Shown here: positions 9,361 to 17,870 of the stretch, one piece after another | Position numbering within the stretch: position 1 is the first letter of the stretch | How the letters are laid out: each line of letters starts with the position of its first letter | Assembly: GCF_017168195.1 (NCBI RefSeq) | Contig: NZ_JADNYL010000002.1 | Coordinates: forward strand, 806,001 to 870,000 | Reading direction: 5' to 3' | From: Thalassotalea sp. G2M2-11 | GTDB lineage: Bacteria > Pseudomonadota > Gammaproteobacteria > Enterobacterales > Alteromonadaceae | DNA: 64,000 nucleotides | Position numbers and translations under genes: made by a program | Notes under the pieces: generated by a model | What the model was told of the DNA's origin: nothing | The model's database searches: none | What the model saw: only the letters and a program-made list of their open reading frames with translations

Positions 9361-10596
9361 CTACTGTAAGTACTTATCAAAAAACTGAATATCAACGTAC
9401 TCTCCCTGCTCAACACGTCCTTGTTCTTGTGCTAACACTATGTAGCAATTCGCAGCGGCCATACTAGTTAAAATACCTGAGCCCTGACTCCCTGTTGATT
9501 TCACCACCAATTCCCCTTGAGCATTGTTATATGCAATACCACGTTGAAAATCCATCCTGCCCGGTGATTTTTTTAATGCGGATTCAGTTTTAGCTTTGAT
9601 CAACACTGGCTGTTGATAAGCGACTTGTTGCATGTTCAATAATGCTGGAAGCGCTAATTGATGTGCAGTCACTAACGCTGATACCGGATTGCCTGGCAAA
9701 CCAAAAAAGTATGAATTAGGTAATGAACCAAAAGCGAACGGTTTGCCTGGTTTCATCGCTATTTTCCAAAAATTAATATCGCCTAATTCACACAAGACTT
9801 TCTTAGTATAATCCGCATCACCGACTGACACGCCACCAGAGGAAATCACCACATCCGCTTGTTTATCAGCAAGCATAAAAGCATTTTGTATCGCCTGTTC
9901 ATCATCTTCAATAATGCCAAAATCAATCACTTCAACACCCAGTTTATCAAGCATTGCCTGCAAAAAATGACTGTTACTTTCATAAATATCACCCTCTGAC
10001 AATGGCTGACCAGGCTGTTTCAATTCGTCCCCTGTCGATAATAATGCCACTTTTAATTGACGATACACTTTGACTGTATCAATACCAAGCGATGCTAAGA
10101 CACCAACATCAATACTTGTTAATACTCTACCGGCAGAAAAGACGGTTTGCCCTTTAGCAATGTCTTCCCCCATGCTGCGCACATTATCTGCTTGCTTTCG
10201 TTGTGCTAAAAATTGCACGATATCACCATCAACTTGACAATTTTCCTGCATTTCCACGGTGTCACAATCTTCAGGCATTTTAGCCCCTGTCATGATCCTG
10301 ACACATTGCCCTAGCTCACATTGCCCTTGAAATGGCTGGCCAGCCATTGAACGGCCCACCATAGTTAATGACTGATTGTGCTGTAAACTTTGGTAGCTAA
10401 AGGCATAGCCGTCCATCGCTGAATTATCATTAGGCGGCACATTCACTGGGCTAGTGATCGCCTGCGACAGCACTCGACCCAATGCCTGTGTTAATGGCAC
10501 GGTTTCTGTTTCACTGATCGGCTTTATCGCCGATAACATTTTTTCCATTGCCTGATCAAAAGGTAATAATCCAGGAGCCGAACAACAATCAACCAT
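9361..10596 (-). CDS. moeA: Molybdopterin molybdenumtransferase
   Basis: MoeA inserts molybdenum into adenylylated molybdopterin, the last step of Moco synthesis. Visible motifs are NSAMDGYAF near the N-terminus, the MoCF-domain STGDELKQPGQPL, VVISSGGVSVGDADY and GLPGNPVSALVT. The start is set at the ATG giving MVDCCSAPGLLPFDQAMEKML (411 aa), which aligns with the E. coli N-terminus; an ATG 11 codons upstream (10629) would add residues that do not look conserved. A perfect FNR-type box lies 80-93 bases before the start. It is divergent from the moaA block, with an alpha/beta hydrolase four bases downstream. Confidence 0.93.
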   Translation of the reverse strand: MVDCCSAPGLLPFDQAMEKMLSAIKPISETETVPLTQALGRVLSQAITSPVNVPPNDNSAMDGYAFSYQSLQHNQSLTMVGRSMAGQPFQGQCELGQCVRIMTGAKMPEDCDTVEMQENCQVDGDIVQFLAQRKQADNVRSMGEDIAKGQTVFSAGRVLTSIDVGVLASLGIDTVKVYRQLKVALLSTGDELKQPGQPLSEGDIYESNSHFLQAMLDKLGVEVIDFGIIEDDEQAIQNAFMLADKQADVVISSGGVSVGDADYTKKVLCELGDINFWKIAMKPGKPFAFGSLPNSYFFGLPGNPVSALVTAHQLALPALLNMQQVAYQQPVLIKAKTESALKKSPGRMDFQRGIAYNNAQGELVVKSTGSQGSGILTSMAAANCYIVLAQEQGRVEQGEYVDIQFFDKYLQ

Positions 10597-10675
10597 TTTT
10601 AATATCCAACAAATTTTCAATACCACCATTATCTGTGATCTCTATACAGATAACTATCCTCTGTCTTGTAATAAA

Positions 10676-10689
10676 TTGATATATATCAA
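10676..10689. promoter_or_regulatory. FNR/EtrA-type binding site
   Basis: The 14 bases TTGATATATATCAA match the FNR consensus TTGAT-N4-ATCAA exactly. The centre is about 86 bases before the moeA start, which would suit a class II site at -41.5 with a leader of about 45 bases. Molybdenum cofactor genes are known FNR targets in E. coli. The site is far (over 300 bases) from the moaA leader because a repeat element lies between. Confidence 0.65.
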
Positions 10690-10749
10690 ATTTAGAAACT
10701 CGTAATAATATTATTATTTTATTATCAATATTTGCTATAGTAATAGCGA

Positions 10750-11002
10750 ATACCAATTTGATTAATGATTTGCTCACTCAGCGAAAATTAAAAGGTTTTG
10801 ATTGCAGCTAATGGTTATTCCCTTAGTAAGATCAGTAACGCAGCATATAAGCCTTTTAAACTCGCCCTTTGGGAGCTTGTTAGCAGCGCGATAACTGCAG
10901 AAAATTTACTTGATGTAGAATAACTACATCTGTGCAAATTTTATTTGTTCTCACACTGCAAACATAGCTCTGAGTTGACTAAATCATTAGTCAATTTGGT
11001 AT
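10750..11002. repeat. MITE-like interspersed repeat, about 253 bp
   Basis: The ends are imperfect terminal inverted repeats: bases 10750-10771 match the reverse complement of 10981-11002 at 20 of 22 positions (both begin ATACCAA and end TAATGATTT), and similarity continues inward to about 32 bases. There is no open frame inside. The interior has its own short stems, for example GCCCTTTGGGAGC near 10863-10876. This architecture fits a non-autonomous miniature transposable element, and similar ATACCAATT-ended repeats are, to my recollection, scattered in Colwellia and Pseudoalteromonas genomes. No second copy was found in this window. Confidence 0.6.
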
Positions 11003-11010
11003 AAATTCGC

Positions 11011-11136
11011 CGAGCTTCTCGCGCTAACCTAATTTAACCAAGTTAAATCAGTATGTGTTATTAGCCGTGATTAAATTCGTTAATCGCCAGGGTTAATTTG
11101 GAAACAAATTTGCCTCCCGACATTTGGAAAGGTGGA
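11011..11136 (+). promoter_or_regulatory. Probable molybdenum cofactor (Moco) riboswitch
   Basis: The leader directly before the moaA ATG is rich in RNA structure: TTTAAC/GTTAAA and GATTAA/TTAATC hairpins enclosed by TAACC/GGTTA, then an AATTTG-GAAA-CAAATT hairpin with a GNRA tetraloop (11095-11110), and a final helix GCCTCC pairing with GG-aa-AGGT (11112-11133). The last helix would hide the AAAGG ribosome binding site of moaA. Moco RNA elements upstream of moaA, with a tetraloop and a conserved 3' helix at the ribosome binding site, are established in gammaproteobacteria. I could not score it against the Rfam model (RF01055). Confidence 0.55.
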
Positions 11137-12105
11137 ATGTTAACAGACAACTTTGGTCGTAAGTTTTATTACTTACGCCTTTCAATTACTGATGTGTGCA
11201 ACTTTCGTTGCAACTATTGCCTGCCCGATGGTTATCAATGTGACAATGATCGCAACTTTCTTTCGTTGCCAGAGATCACTCGCATTACGAAAGCCTTTGC
11301 GCAAATGGGCACAGAAAAGATACGCATCACCGGCGGTGAACCTTCCTTGCGTAAAGACTTGCCTGAAATAATAGCAAGGTGTAAGCAAACCCCTAATATT
11401 AAAAAAGTCGCTATTACCACCAACGGCTATAAATTACCTGAGCATATTGATAATTGGCTCGATGCTGGGATTGACGCTATCAATGTCAGTATTGACAGCT
11501 TAGATCCGCGTCAATTTCACGCCATTACCGGACACGATAAATTAACACATATTCTCAAAGGGGTTGATATGGCATTAGCCAGCGGTATTCAAGTGAAAGT
11601 GAACACTGTGTTAATGCGCGAATATAATGGCTATGACATTCAAAGCTATTTAGATTGGCTTAAAGATACACCTGTGACGTTGCGCTTTATTGAGTTGATG
11701 CAAACGGGCGATAACCAAGAGTTTTTTGATGCTCAACATATACAAGGCTCACGTATTAAACAAAACCTGATGTTAGATGGTTGGCTGCCTGTCATCAAAG
11801 AAAGAGCTTCTGGCCCAGCTCAAGAATTTTATCACCCTGACTATCAGGGAAAAATTGGCCTGATCATGCCATACAGCAAAGACTTTTGTTCCACTTGTAA
11901 TCGCTTACGTATCAGTGCTCTTGGTAAATTACATTTATGCTTGTTTACTGAGCAAGGGCTAGATTTAAAAAGCTATTTACAACATGACGATGTAGAGCCA
12001 TTAAAAGCTCGTATTGCTGCCATGATGCAAGATAAAAAAGCCACTCATTTCCTGCAAGAAAATTTAACGGGTGCAACAAAAAATTTAGCCATGCTAGGTG
12101 GGTAA
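11137..12105 (+). CDS. moaA: GTP 3',8-cyclase (molybdopterin step 1)
   Basis: A radical SAM enzyme that cyclises GTP to 3',8-cyclo-GTP. The N-terminal cluster motif is CNFRCNYC. The C-terminal second cluster is FCSTCNRLRIS followed later by LHLCLF. The conserved TGGEPSLRKDL and the ending in a double glycine are present. The start is the ATG giving MLTDNFGRKFYYLRLS (322 aa), which aligns with E. coli MoaA; an upstream TTG at 11098 lies inside the proposed riboswitch helix region and would add a non-conserved METNLPPDIWKGG. It is the first gene of a ten-gene molybdenum block on the plus strand. Confidence 0.96.
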   Translation: MLTDNFGRKFYYLRLSITDVCNFRCNYCLPDGYQCDNDRNFLSLPEITRITKAFAQMGTEKIRITGGEPSLRKDLPEIIARCKQTPNIKKVAITTNGYKLPEHIDNWLDAGIDAINVSIDSLDPRQFHAITGHDKLTHILKGVDMALASGIQVKVNTVLMREYNGYDIQSYLDWLKDTPVTLRFIELMQTGDNQEFFDAQHIQGSRIKQNLMLDGWLPVIKERASGPAQEFYHPDYQGKIGLIMPYSKDFCSTCNRLRISALGKLHLCLFTEQGLDLKSYLQHDDVEPLKARIAAMMQDKKATHFLQENLTGATKNLAMLGG

Positions 12106-12111
12106 TATTTG

Positions 12112-12702
12112 ATGACAAAACCATTACAATGTTTAGGGGTTGTGCTTGCGGGTGGCCGTTCTTCTCGTATGGGGCAAGATAAAGCACTACTACCACATAA
12201 CCAAGCCAACATGCTGGCATTTAGCCAAAATCTGTTAGCACAAACCAAAGTTGATCAGGTTGTCGTCAGTGGCAAAACCCATGGTATTGCCGATACCTTT
12301 GACCAGCTTGGTCCGATGGGCGGCATTTATACCATTATTCAACAATATCAGCCGAAAGCATTATTAATACTGCCAGTTGACTTACCACTGATGAATGTTG
12401 AATCGTTAACACAGTTAAAGCTTGCTGGTGAGCTTTCGCAGCAACCAAGCTATTTTAACAATCACTATTTGCCACTTTATTTACCAGTTAACGCTTTTGT
12501 GAAGCAGTTCTTTGAACGGACATTTACCAAAATACAATCGGCAGAGCAAACCAAAGGACCTTCAATTCGTACCTTACTGCAACAACTTCCTAGTAAAGCA
12601 TTAACGCCCAAAAATAATCAATGCTTGTTTAATACCAATACGCCCGAACAGTGGCAACAAGCACAACAACAATTTTCAAATCATAGGAGTACTCATGTCT
12701 AG
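12112..12702 (+). CDS. mobA: Molybdenum cofactor guanylyltransferase
   Basis: A 196-residue nucleotidyltransferase that adds GMP to Mo-molybdopterin to make the MGD cofactor used by DMSO-reductase-family enzymes. The signature LAGGRSSRMGQDKALL is at the N-terminus, followed by the GPMGGI loop and the metal motif LPVDLPLM. The ATG at 12112 is preferred over an adjacent TTG. It follows moaA by six bases and its end overlaps moaB by eight. Having mobA here implies bis-MGD enzymes such as nitrate, TMAO or formate enzymes elsewhere in the genome. Confidence 0.92.
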   Translation: MTKPLQCLGVVLAGGRSSRMGQDKALLPHNQANMLAFSQNLLAQTKVDQVVVSGKTHGIADTFDQLGPMGGIYTIIQQYQPKALLILPVDLPLMNVESLTQLKLAGELSQQPSYFNNHYLPLYLPVNAFVKQFFERTFTKIQSAEQTKGPSIRTLLQQLPSKALTPKNNQCLFNTNTPEQWQQAQQQFSNHRSTHV

Positions 12703-13240
12703 TCATGGTTCCAGCACATTTATTCCGTTAAATATTGCCGTCCTTACCGTTTCAGATACTCGCGATGAAAGTAATGATACTTCAGGTCAACTGCTAGCTG
12801 AACGTGTGGTTAGCGCGGGTCACCAGCTAGCGGAAAAAGCCATCGTAAAAGATGATATTTATCAATTAAGGGCCATTGTTTCAAAATGGATTGCCGACGA
12901 AAATATTCAAGCAGTTATCAGTACTGGTGGAACAGGATTTACCTTACGTGATAATACACCAGAGGCGTTATTGCCGTTGTTCGATAAAAATGTTGAAGGC
13001 TTTGGCGAAATTTTTCGCGCCATATCATTAGATGAGATCGGCACTTCAACCATACAATCTCGCGCCTTTGGCGGCATTGCTAACCAAACAGTAATTCTAT
13101 GTGTACCCGGTTCAACTAACGCATGTCGCACGGCTTGGGATAAGCTGATCAAAGAACAATTAGATGCTAGCCATCGCCCTTGTAACTTTGTACCCCATTT
13201 AAGCACGGCAAATAGTCAAGCATGTGAGAGTCGCGGCTAA
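12695..13240 (+). CDS. moaB: Molybdenum cofactor biosynthesis protein B
   Basis: A 181-residue MoCF-fold protein related to MogA. The molybdopterin-binding signature [17 protein letters not shown] is present. MoaB rather than MogA is indicated by the [15 protein letters not shown] start, [21 protein letters not shown], and the C-terminal RPCNFVPHL block, all as in E. coli MoaB. In organisms without mogA a MoaB-type protein adenylylates molybdopterin before MoeA acts; none was seen here, so this may be the working adenylyltransferase (inference). Its stop overlaps the moaC start (TAATG). Confidence 0.9.
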   Translation: MSSHGSSTFIPLNIAVLTVSDTRDESNDTSGQLLAERVVSAGHQLAEKAIVKDDIYQLRAIVSKWIADENIQAVISTGGTGFTLRDNTPEALLPLFDKNVEGFGEIFRAISLDEIGTSTIQSRAFGGIANQTVILCVPGSTNACRTAWDKLIKEQLDASHRPCNFVPHLSTANSQACESRG

Positions 13241-13737
13241 TGAATAACAATGAAACACAAGTCGCGTTAAGCCATGTTAATCAGCAAGGTGAAGCGAATA
13301 TGGTGGATGTCACAGAAAAATCCCTCACTTCACGTACCGCAACGGCACAAGGTTTTATAAAAATGACGCCACAAACCTTGGCTCTTATCAACCAAGGCGA
13401 AAATAAAAAGGGGGATGTTTTTGCCGTTGCCAGAATTGCCGGTATTCAAGCAGCAAAAAAATGTAGCGATTTGATCCCACTCTGCCACCCGTTGATGCTA
13501 AGTAAAGTACAAGTAAACTTTGTAATAGATGAAAAGTTAAGCCAAGTGAAAGTGACAAGTTTATGTCGGCTGACAGGACAAACTGGCGTTGAAATGGAAG
13601 CATTAACAGCGGTATCGGTCGCTTGTTTAACGCTATTTGATATGTGTAAGGCAGCCGATCCAGCGATGGAAATCTTTGGTATCAAAGTATTAACCAAAGA
13701 AGGTGGTAAATCTGGCTCATGGCAAGCAAAAGCCTAG
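13240..13737 (+). CDS. moaC: Cyclic pyranopterin monophosphate synthase
   Basis: A 165-residue enzyme that converts 3',8-cyclo-GTP to cyclic pyranopterin monophosphate. It shows [17 protein letters not shown] near residue 20, the active-site block [15 protein letters not shown], and the conserved [21 protein letters not shown] region. The C-terminus GGKSGSW matches the family. The start codon overlaps the moaB stop, showing translational coupling. Confidence 0.96.
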   Translation: MNNNETQVALSHVNQQGEANMVDVTEKSLTSRTATAQGFIKMTPQTLALINQGENKKGDVFAVARIAGIQAAKKCSDLIPLCHPLMLSKVQVNFVIDEKLSQVKVTSLCRLTGQTGVEMEALTAVSVACLTLFDMCKAADPAMEIFGIKVLTKEGGKSGSWQAKA

Positions 13738-13747
13738 GGAGTATGTG

Positions 13748-13996
13748 ATGATTAAAGTAGTTTTCTTTGCCGCATTACGAGAAAAGTTAGCTTGCAGTGA
13801 ACTATCAATTGAAAGTGATAACATATCAACGGTTGAGCAAGTCAAACAACACCTGATAATGCAACAGCCCGATTGGCAAGCACACATACACAATAACGCA
13901 TTATTATCGGCAGTTAATAATGAGATGGTACCCGCTAATCACCCAGTAAAGTCAGGTGATGAAGTAGCATTTTTCCCACCAGTGACGGGTGGATAA
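13748..13996 (+). CDS. moaD: Molybdopterin synthase sulfur carrier subunit
   Basis: An 82-residue ubiquitin-fold protein ending in the essential Gly-Gly (PPVTGG), the site that is adenylylated by MoeB and then thiocarboxylated. Its N-terminus IKVVFFAALREKL is typical of MoaD. The start at 13748 is preferred over an upstream in-frame start inside moaC because a GGGAGT ribosome binding site sits just before it. It is followed after one base by moaE, its partner in the molybdopterin synthase heterotetramer. Confidence 0.93.
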   Translation: MIKVVFFAALREKLACSELSIESDNISTVEQVKQHLIMQQPDWQAHIHNNALLSAVNNEMVPANHPVKSGDEVAFFPPVTGG

Positions 13997-13997
13997 T

Positions 13998-14459
13998 ATG
14001 CAGACAGACATTAAAATTTCGGTACAAACTGAAGACTTTTCGCAGGCAGAAGAAGTCGCTCTACTAGAACAAAGCAATCATAGCGATGGTGCCGTAGTGA
14101 CATTTTGTGGTCGGGTGAGAAACCGTAATCTTGGTGAAAATATTCAAGGCTTGTTTCTTGAACATTACCCAGGAATGACAGAAAAATCGTTAAGCAAGAT
14201 CATCGAACAAGCCAAAAGCAAATGGCAGATCAACCGAGTCACTGTCATCCATCGTGTCGGGCAATTATCGGTCGGGGAACAGATTGTCTTTGTTGGGGTC
14301 ACCAGCCCACATCGCCACGATGCATTTGCTGCCAATGAATTTATTATGGACTTTTTAAAAGTGAATGCGCCGTTTTGGAAAAAAGAGCTGAGTGATAATG
14401 GTGAAAAATGGCTTGATGCCCGTAGCAGCGATCAAGATAAAGCCAAACAGTGGCAATAA
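13998..14459 (+). CDS. moaE: Molybdopterin synthase catalytic subunit
   Basis: A 153-residue protein that with MoaD puts two sulfurs into cyclic pyranopterin monophosphate. Family blocks seen are DGAVVTFCGRVRN, LEHYPGMTEKSL, VTVIHRVGQLSVGEQIVFVGVTS, HRHDAF and FWKKE with its catalytic lysine. The ATG at 13998 follows GGGTGG, which is the end of the moaD coding region; an upstream GTG would add three residues. Confidence 0.95.
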   Translation: MQTDIKISVQTEDFSQAEEVALLEQSNHSDGAVVTFCGRVRNRNLGENIQGLFLEHYPGMTEKSLSKIIEQAKSKWQINRVTVIHRVGQLSVGEQIVFVGVTSPHRHDAFAANEFIMDFLKVNAPFWKKELSDNGEKWLDARSSDQDKAKQWQ

Positions 14460-14462
14460 CTT

Positions 14463-15263
14463 ATGTATATAAGACACGCCTTTATTATATTAATACTACT
14501 GCTGTCTTTTACCAGCTTGGCAACGCCAAATAACAAGGTATTACGTATCGCGGTATCGGCAAATTTTGCTGAGCCGCTGAAAGCCTTATTGCCGACATTT
14601 CATCAAAACACAGGCATTCATACGCAAGTCATTACTGGCTCTACTGGCAATTTATTTCAACAAATTGTCCATGGTGCCCCATTTGATATTTTCTTAGCCG
14701 CCGATAGTATTCGACCAAATAAACTAGTCGAACTGGGTTTAGCCGATGCAAAACAGGTTAGCACCTATACGATTGGCGAATTAGCCTTTTGGTCTGCTAA
14801 ATGGCATGACGCAAGTGCACCGCCAAGCATTGAGAAGGTAATCCAACAGCTAACCCTAAAAGAGCAGCGCTTCGCCATTGCTAACCCGACAATAGCCCCT
14901 TATGGCAAAGCCGCGAAACAAGCGTTAACCTCGTTAAAGCTTTGGCCAATACCAGCAAACAAACTAGTGACCGGCATTAATATTAACCAGACATTTCAAC
15001 AACTAAGAACGGGCGCTGTGCCAATTGGCATCGTCGCCCACAGTCAGCTAAAGCAAAATAATTTAACTGGCATGCTGATCCCAACAACGCATTATCAAGC
15101 CATCACCCAGCAATTAGTCATTTTATCCCATTCAAGCCAGCAAGCTCAGGCAAAAAAGTTAAGAGATTTTCTATTATCGGATCACACACAAGCACAATTG
15201 CAAGCGCAGGGCTACCAAGCAGTTTCCTCCACTCAACAAGCAACAAGACGGATGATAAATTAA
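14463..15263 (+). CDS. modA: Molybdate ABC transporter, substrate-binding protein
   Basis: A 266-residue periplasmic protein with a signal peptide (MYIRHAFIILILLLSFTSLA). The mature domain starts LRIAVSANFAEPLKALLPTF, then the ligand loop TGSTGNLFQQIVHGAPFDIFLAADS, both typical of ModA. It captures molybdate (and tungstate) for ModBC. It starts three bases after moaE, so uptake and cofactor synthesis share a transcript. Confidence 0.93.
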   Translation: MYIRHAFIILILLLSFTSLATPNNKVLRIAVSANFAEPLKALLPTFHQNTGIHTQVITGSTGNLFQQIVHGAPFDIFLAADSIRPNKLVELGLADAKQVSTYTIGELAFWSAKWHDASAPPSIEKVIQQLTLKEQRFAIANPTIAPYGKAAKQALTSLKLWPIPANKLVTGININQTFQQLRTGAVPIGIVAHSQLKQNNLTGMLIPTTHYQAITQQLVILSHSSQQAQAKKLRDFLLSDHTQAQLQAQGYQAVSSTQQATRRMIN

Positions 15264-15267
15264 CACT

Positions 15268-15969
15268 ATGATCGATTATTCATCCGACTGGCAAGCGCTA
15301 GCAACCACAGTAAAAATGGCAGGGATCACTACCCTGTTACTCTTATTACTTGGCACGCCATTGGCTTGGTATTTAGCAAAAATGCAAAGTCGGATGAAAG
15401 TATTGCTTGAAGCCGTGGTTGCACTGCCGCTAGTCTTACCGCCAACCGTACTCGGCTTTTATTTATTGATTGCATTTGCGCCCAATTCCTTATTGGGACA
15501 ATGGTGGCAACAAGTGTTTGGTTACCAGCTGGCTTTTAGTTTTTCAGCTATCGTGATTGGCTCACTGTTGTATTCATTACCCTTTGTCGTACAACCTTTA
15601 CAAAAAGCGTTTGAACAATTACCCAATAACTACCTTGAAGCGGCAGCCGTTCTGGGTGCAGGACCCATTGATCGTTTTTTTCATGTGGTGTTACCTATCA
15701 CTAAAGCAAGCTTTATTACCGCAGCCAGTTTAGGGTTTGCTCACACGGTAGGGGAATTTGGTGTAGTGTTAATGATTGGCGGTAATATTCCCCAAGAAAC
15801 AAGGGTGTTGTCGATTGCGCTATTTGATCATGTTGAAGCCTTTAATTATCAACAAGCCCACATGCTCGCACTTGGATTGATCATAGCGTCTACCATTTTA
15901 TTATCACTCGTGTATTTGATTAATCATCCACGCCGCAATCAAAGCCGTCAAAGTAGCGGAGTCAACTGA
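15268..15969 (+). CDS. modB: Molybdate ABC transporter, permease
   Basis: A 233-residue inner-membrane permease with about five hydrophobic segments. The ABC-permease EAA loop is LEAAAVLGAGPIDRFFHVVLP (about residues 123-143), which docks on ModC. ALPLVLPPTVLGFYLL and AHTVGEFGVVLMIGG are ModB hallmarks. The stop overlaps the modC start (TGATG). Confidence 0.94.
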   Translation: MIDYSSDWQALATTVKMAGITTLLLLLLGTPLAWYLAKMQSRMKVLLEAVVALPLVLPPTVLGFYLLIAFAPNSLLGQWWQQVFGYQLAFSFSAIVIGSLLYSLPFVVQPLQKAFEQLPNNYLEAAAVLGAGPIDRFFHVVLPITKASFITAASLGFAHTVGEFGVVLMIGGNIPQETRVLSIALFDHVEAFNYQQAHMLALGLIIASTILLSLVYLINHPRRNQSRQSSGVN

Positions 15970-17033
15970 TGCCACAACTGACTATCGATATCACCAATTC
16001 ACACTTGGGTTTTGATTTTGCCATTAATCAGTCATTGAATTTGCAAGGAATATTAGGGGTTTTTGGTCACTCTGGTTCAGGAAAAACCACCTTATTAAAT
16101 ACGATTGCCGGATTAAATAGCACCAGCGCAGGACAGGTTTTATTTAATAACAGTACTTGGTTGGACAATACAAGCAACACCTTTATCCAACCCGAAAAAC
16201 GTAACGTCTCACTAGTATTTCAGGATGCACGCTTGTTCCCGCACCTTAACGTCATCGACAACTTGAAATTTGCAGTAAAACGATGCCAATCTTCACAACT
16301 CAAATTTGACGATATTATTGAGCTAACACAAATCTCTCATTTGCTAACTAAGTCTCCGGAAGAAATCTCTGCTGGAGAAAAGCAACGAGTGGCACTAGCA
16401 AGAGCAATTTTGGCTGAGCCACAACTATTGCTACTTGACGAGCCACTGAGTGCATTAGATCAAACCAGTAAAATAGCTCTTATTCATTTACTGAAAACCG
16501 TTCACCAACAGCTGGCATTGCCAATGATCTATGTCAGTCATAATCTAGATGAAATTCAACAGCTAGCAAATCAGCTATTAGTACTCAATCAAGGAAAAGT
16601 CACGCACCTAGGAGATGTTCATCAGATCATCCATCAGCTCAATCATACCGGTAAAATTCAGCAGCAAACCAGTTTATCATTAGCAGTGTGTGTTCAAGAT
16701 GACTCCCACGGGTTAACTAAATTACAGTTAGGTGATCAATACATTTATTTACTCAGTGAGCGAGTAAAGCAACAGACAACACAGCTGCGCTGTTATATTT
16801 TTGCCAACGAGATCAGTTTAACCACAACCGAGGCAAACAACAGTTCAATTGTGAATCAGCTTAAAGCACAAATTATTGATATTACGACCAATCAGCACCA
16901 AGTGCTTGTGCAACTGGCTTGTCATGGGCAAAATTTTTTCGCCAGCATTTCATCTTATTCATTAGAGAAACTGGCACTGGCTCCAAAACAATGGGTGTTT
17001 ATGCAATTTAAAGCTAGTGCAGTACGCACTTAA
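15969..17033 (+). CDS. modC: Molybdate ABC transporter, ATP-binding protein
   Basis: A 354-residue ATPase that powers ModAB. The Walker A is GHSGSGKTTLL (about residue 33), the Walker B LLLLDEPLSALD (about 157), and the switch histidine lies in YVSHNLDEI. The ABC signature reads ISAGEKQRVALARAIL instead of the usual LSGGEKQ; the central Gly is replaced by Ala, which is unusual but tolerated in some ABC proteins. The C-terminal part (about 280-354) corresponds to the TOBE/Mop molybdate-sensing domain typical of ModC. Confidence 0.93.
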   Translation: MPQLTIDITNSHLGFDFAINQSLNLQGILGVFGHSGSGKTTLLNTIAGLNSTSAGQVLFNNSTWLDNTSNTFIQPEKRNVSLVFQDARLFPHLNVIDNLKFAVKRCQSSQLKFDDIIELTQISHLLTKSPEEISAGEKQRVALARAILAEPQLLLLDEPLSALDQTSKIALIHLLKTVHQQLALPMIYVSHNLDEIQQLANQLLVLNQGKVTHLGDVHQIIHQLNHTGKIQQQTSLSLAVCVQDDSHGLTKLQLGDQYIYLLSERVKQQTTQLRCYIFANEISLTTTEANNSSIVNQLKAQIIDITTNQHQVLVQLACHGQNFFASISSYSLEKLALAPKQWVFMQFKASAVRT

Positions 17034-17044
17034 TCGAGGACATA

Positions 17045-17791
17045 GTGTTAACCAGTAACGAACAGCTTCGCTATAGCCGCCAAATCATGCTTGATAAAAT
17101 CGGCGAGGAAGGACAAGTTAAATTACGAAATGCCAGTGTACTTATCGTAGGTATGGGTGGGCTAGGAAACCCCGTCAGTATGTATCTGGCTGCCGCAGGT
17201 GTTGGCAAATTAATTATTGCCGATGGCGATCAAATTGATGTCACTAATCTACAACGACAAGTGTTATTTACCGAGCAAGACATTCAACAGAATAAAGCGG
17301 AATGTGCAGCGGAAAAACTTCAGCAAAATAACAGCGATGTTGAGATTGAAGTCATCGACGAGATGATGGATGAAGAGTTATGCCAATATTATATTGCACA
17401 AGTGGATGTGGTCATTGATTGCAGTGACAATATCGCGACCCGCTATTTAGTTAACCGAGTTTGTGTTGAACAGCAAAAACCTTTCGTTATGGGAGCTGCT
17501 ACCGGTTTTGACGGTCAGCAACTTGTGGTTGACCCAAGAAAACCAGACAGTGCTTGCTACCACTGTTTATTTCCTGCCTCAGAAAAAGCACCGGCACAAA
17601 ATTGCCAAACCGTAGGTATTTTAGGCCCAGTTTTAGCAATGATTGCAGGATTACAAGCGTTACAAACAATCAAACTATTAACTGACATTGACGTAAAATA
17701 TAACCAGCTAAATCTCTATGATGGCTTTAATAATCAGTGGCAACAGTTTTCACTCAATAAACAAAGTCAGTGCAGAGTCTGTGGTAAATAG
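17045..17791 (+). CDS. moeB: Molybdopterin-synthase adenylyltransferase
   Basis: A 248-residue E1-like enzyme that activates the C-terminal glycine of MoaD. It has the nucleotide motif GMGGLGNPVSMYLAAAGVG, the conserved DGDQIDVTNLQRQ, and two zinc CxxC pairs (CYHC near 175, CRVC at the end). ThiF is a close relative, but ten molybdenum genes upstream make MoeB the better call. It starts with GTG after a GAGGA site. Confidence 0.92.
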   Translation: MLTSNEQLRYSRQIMLDKIGEEGQVKLRNASVLIVGMGGLGNPVSMYLAAAGVGKLIIADGDQIDVTNLQRQVLFTEQDIQQNKAECAAEKLQQNNSDVEIEVIDEMMDEELCQYYIAQVDVVIDCSDNIATRYLVNRVCVEQQKPFVMGAATGFDGQQLVVDPRKPDSACYHCLFPASEKAPAQNCQTVGILGPVLAMIAGLQALQTIKLLTDIDVKYNQLNLYDGFNNQWQQFSLNKQSQCRVCGK

Positions 17792-17820
17792 TCAGTAATA
17801 ACTGGCTAGCGGGCATTAAA

Positions 17821-17844
17821 AAGCCCTCTGACAATGGAGGGCTT
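17821..17844 (-). terminator. Terminator between moeB and rmf
   Basis: Stem AAGCCCTC/GAGGGCTT with an eight-base loop. On the minus strand it is followed by TTTTTAATG, so it ends rmf; on the plus strand there is no T run, although it may still slow moeB transcripts. Confidence 0.7.
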
Positions 17845-17870
17845 AGTACAACATTGAAAATAATGATTTG

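Noticed and set aside
11098-11136. TTG start for moaA adding METNLPPDIWKGG
   Set aside because: The added residues do not align with MoaA and fall within the proposed riboswitch helix.
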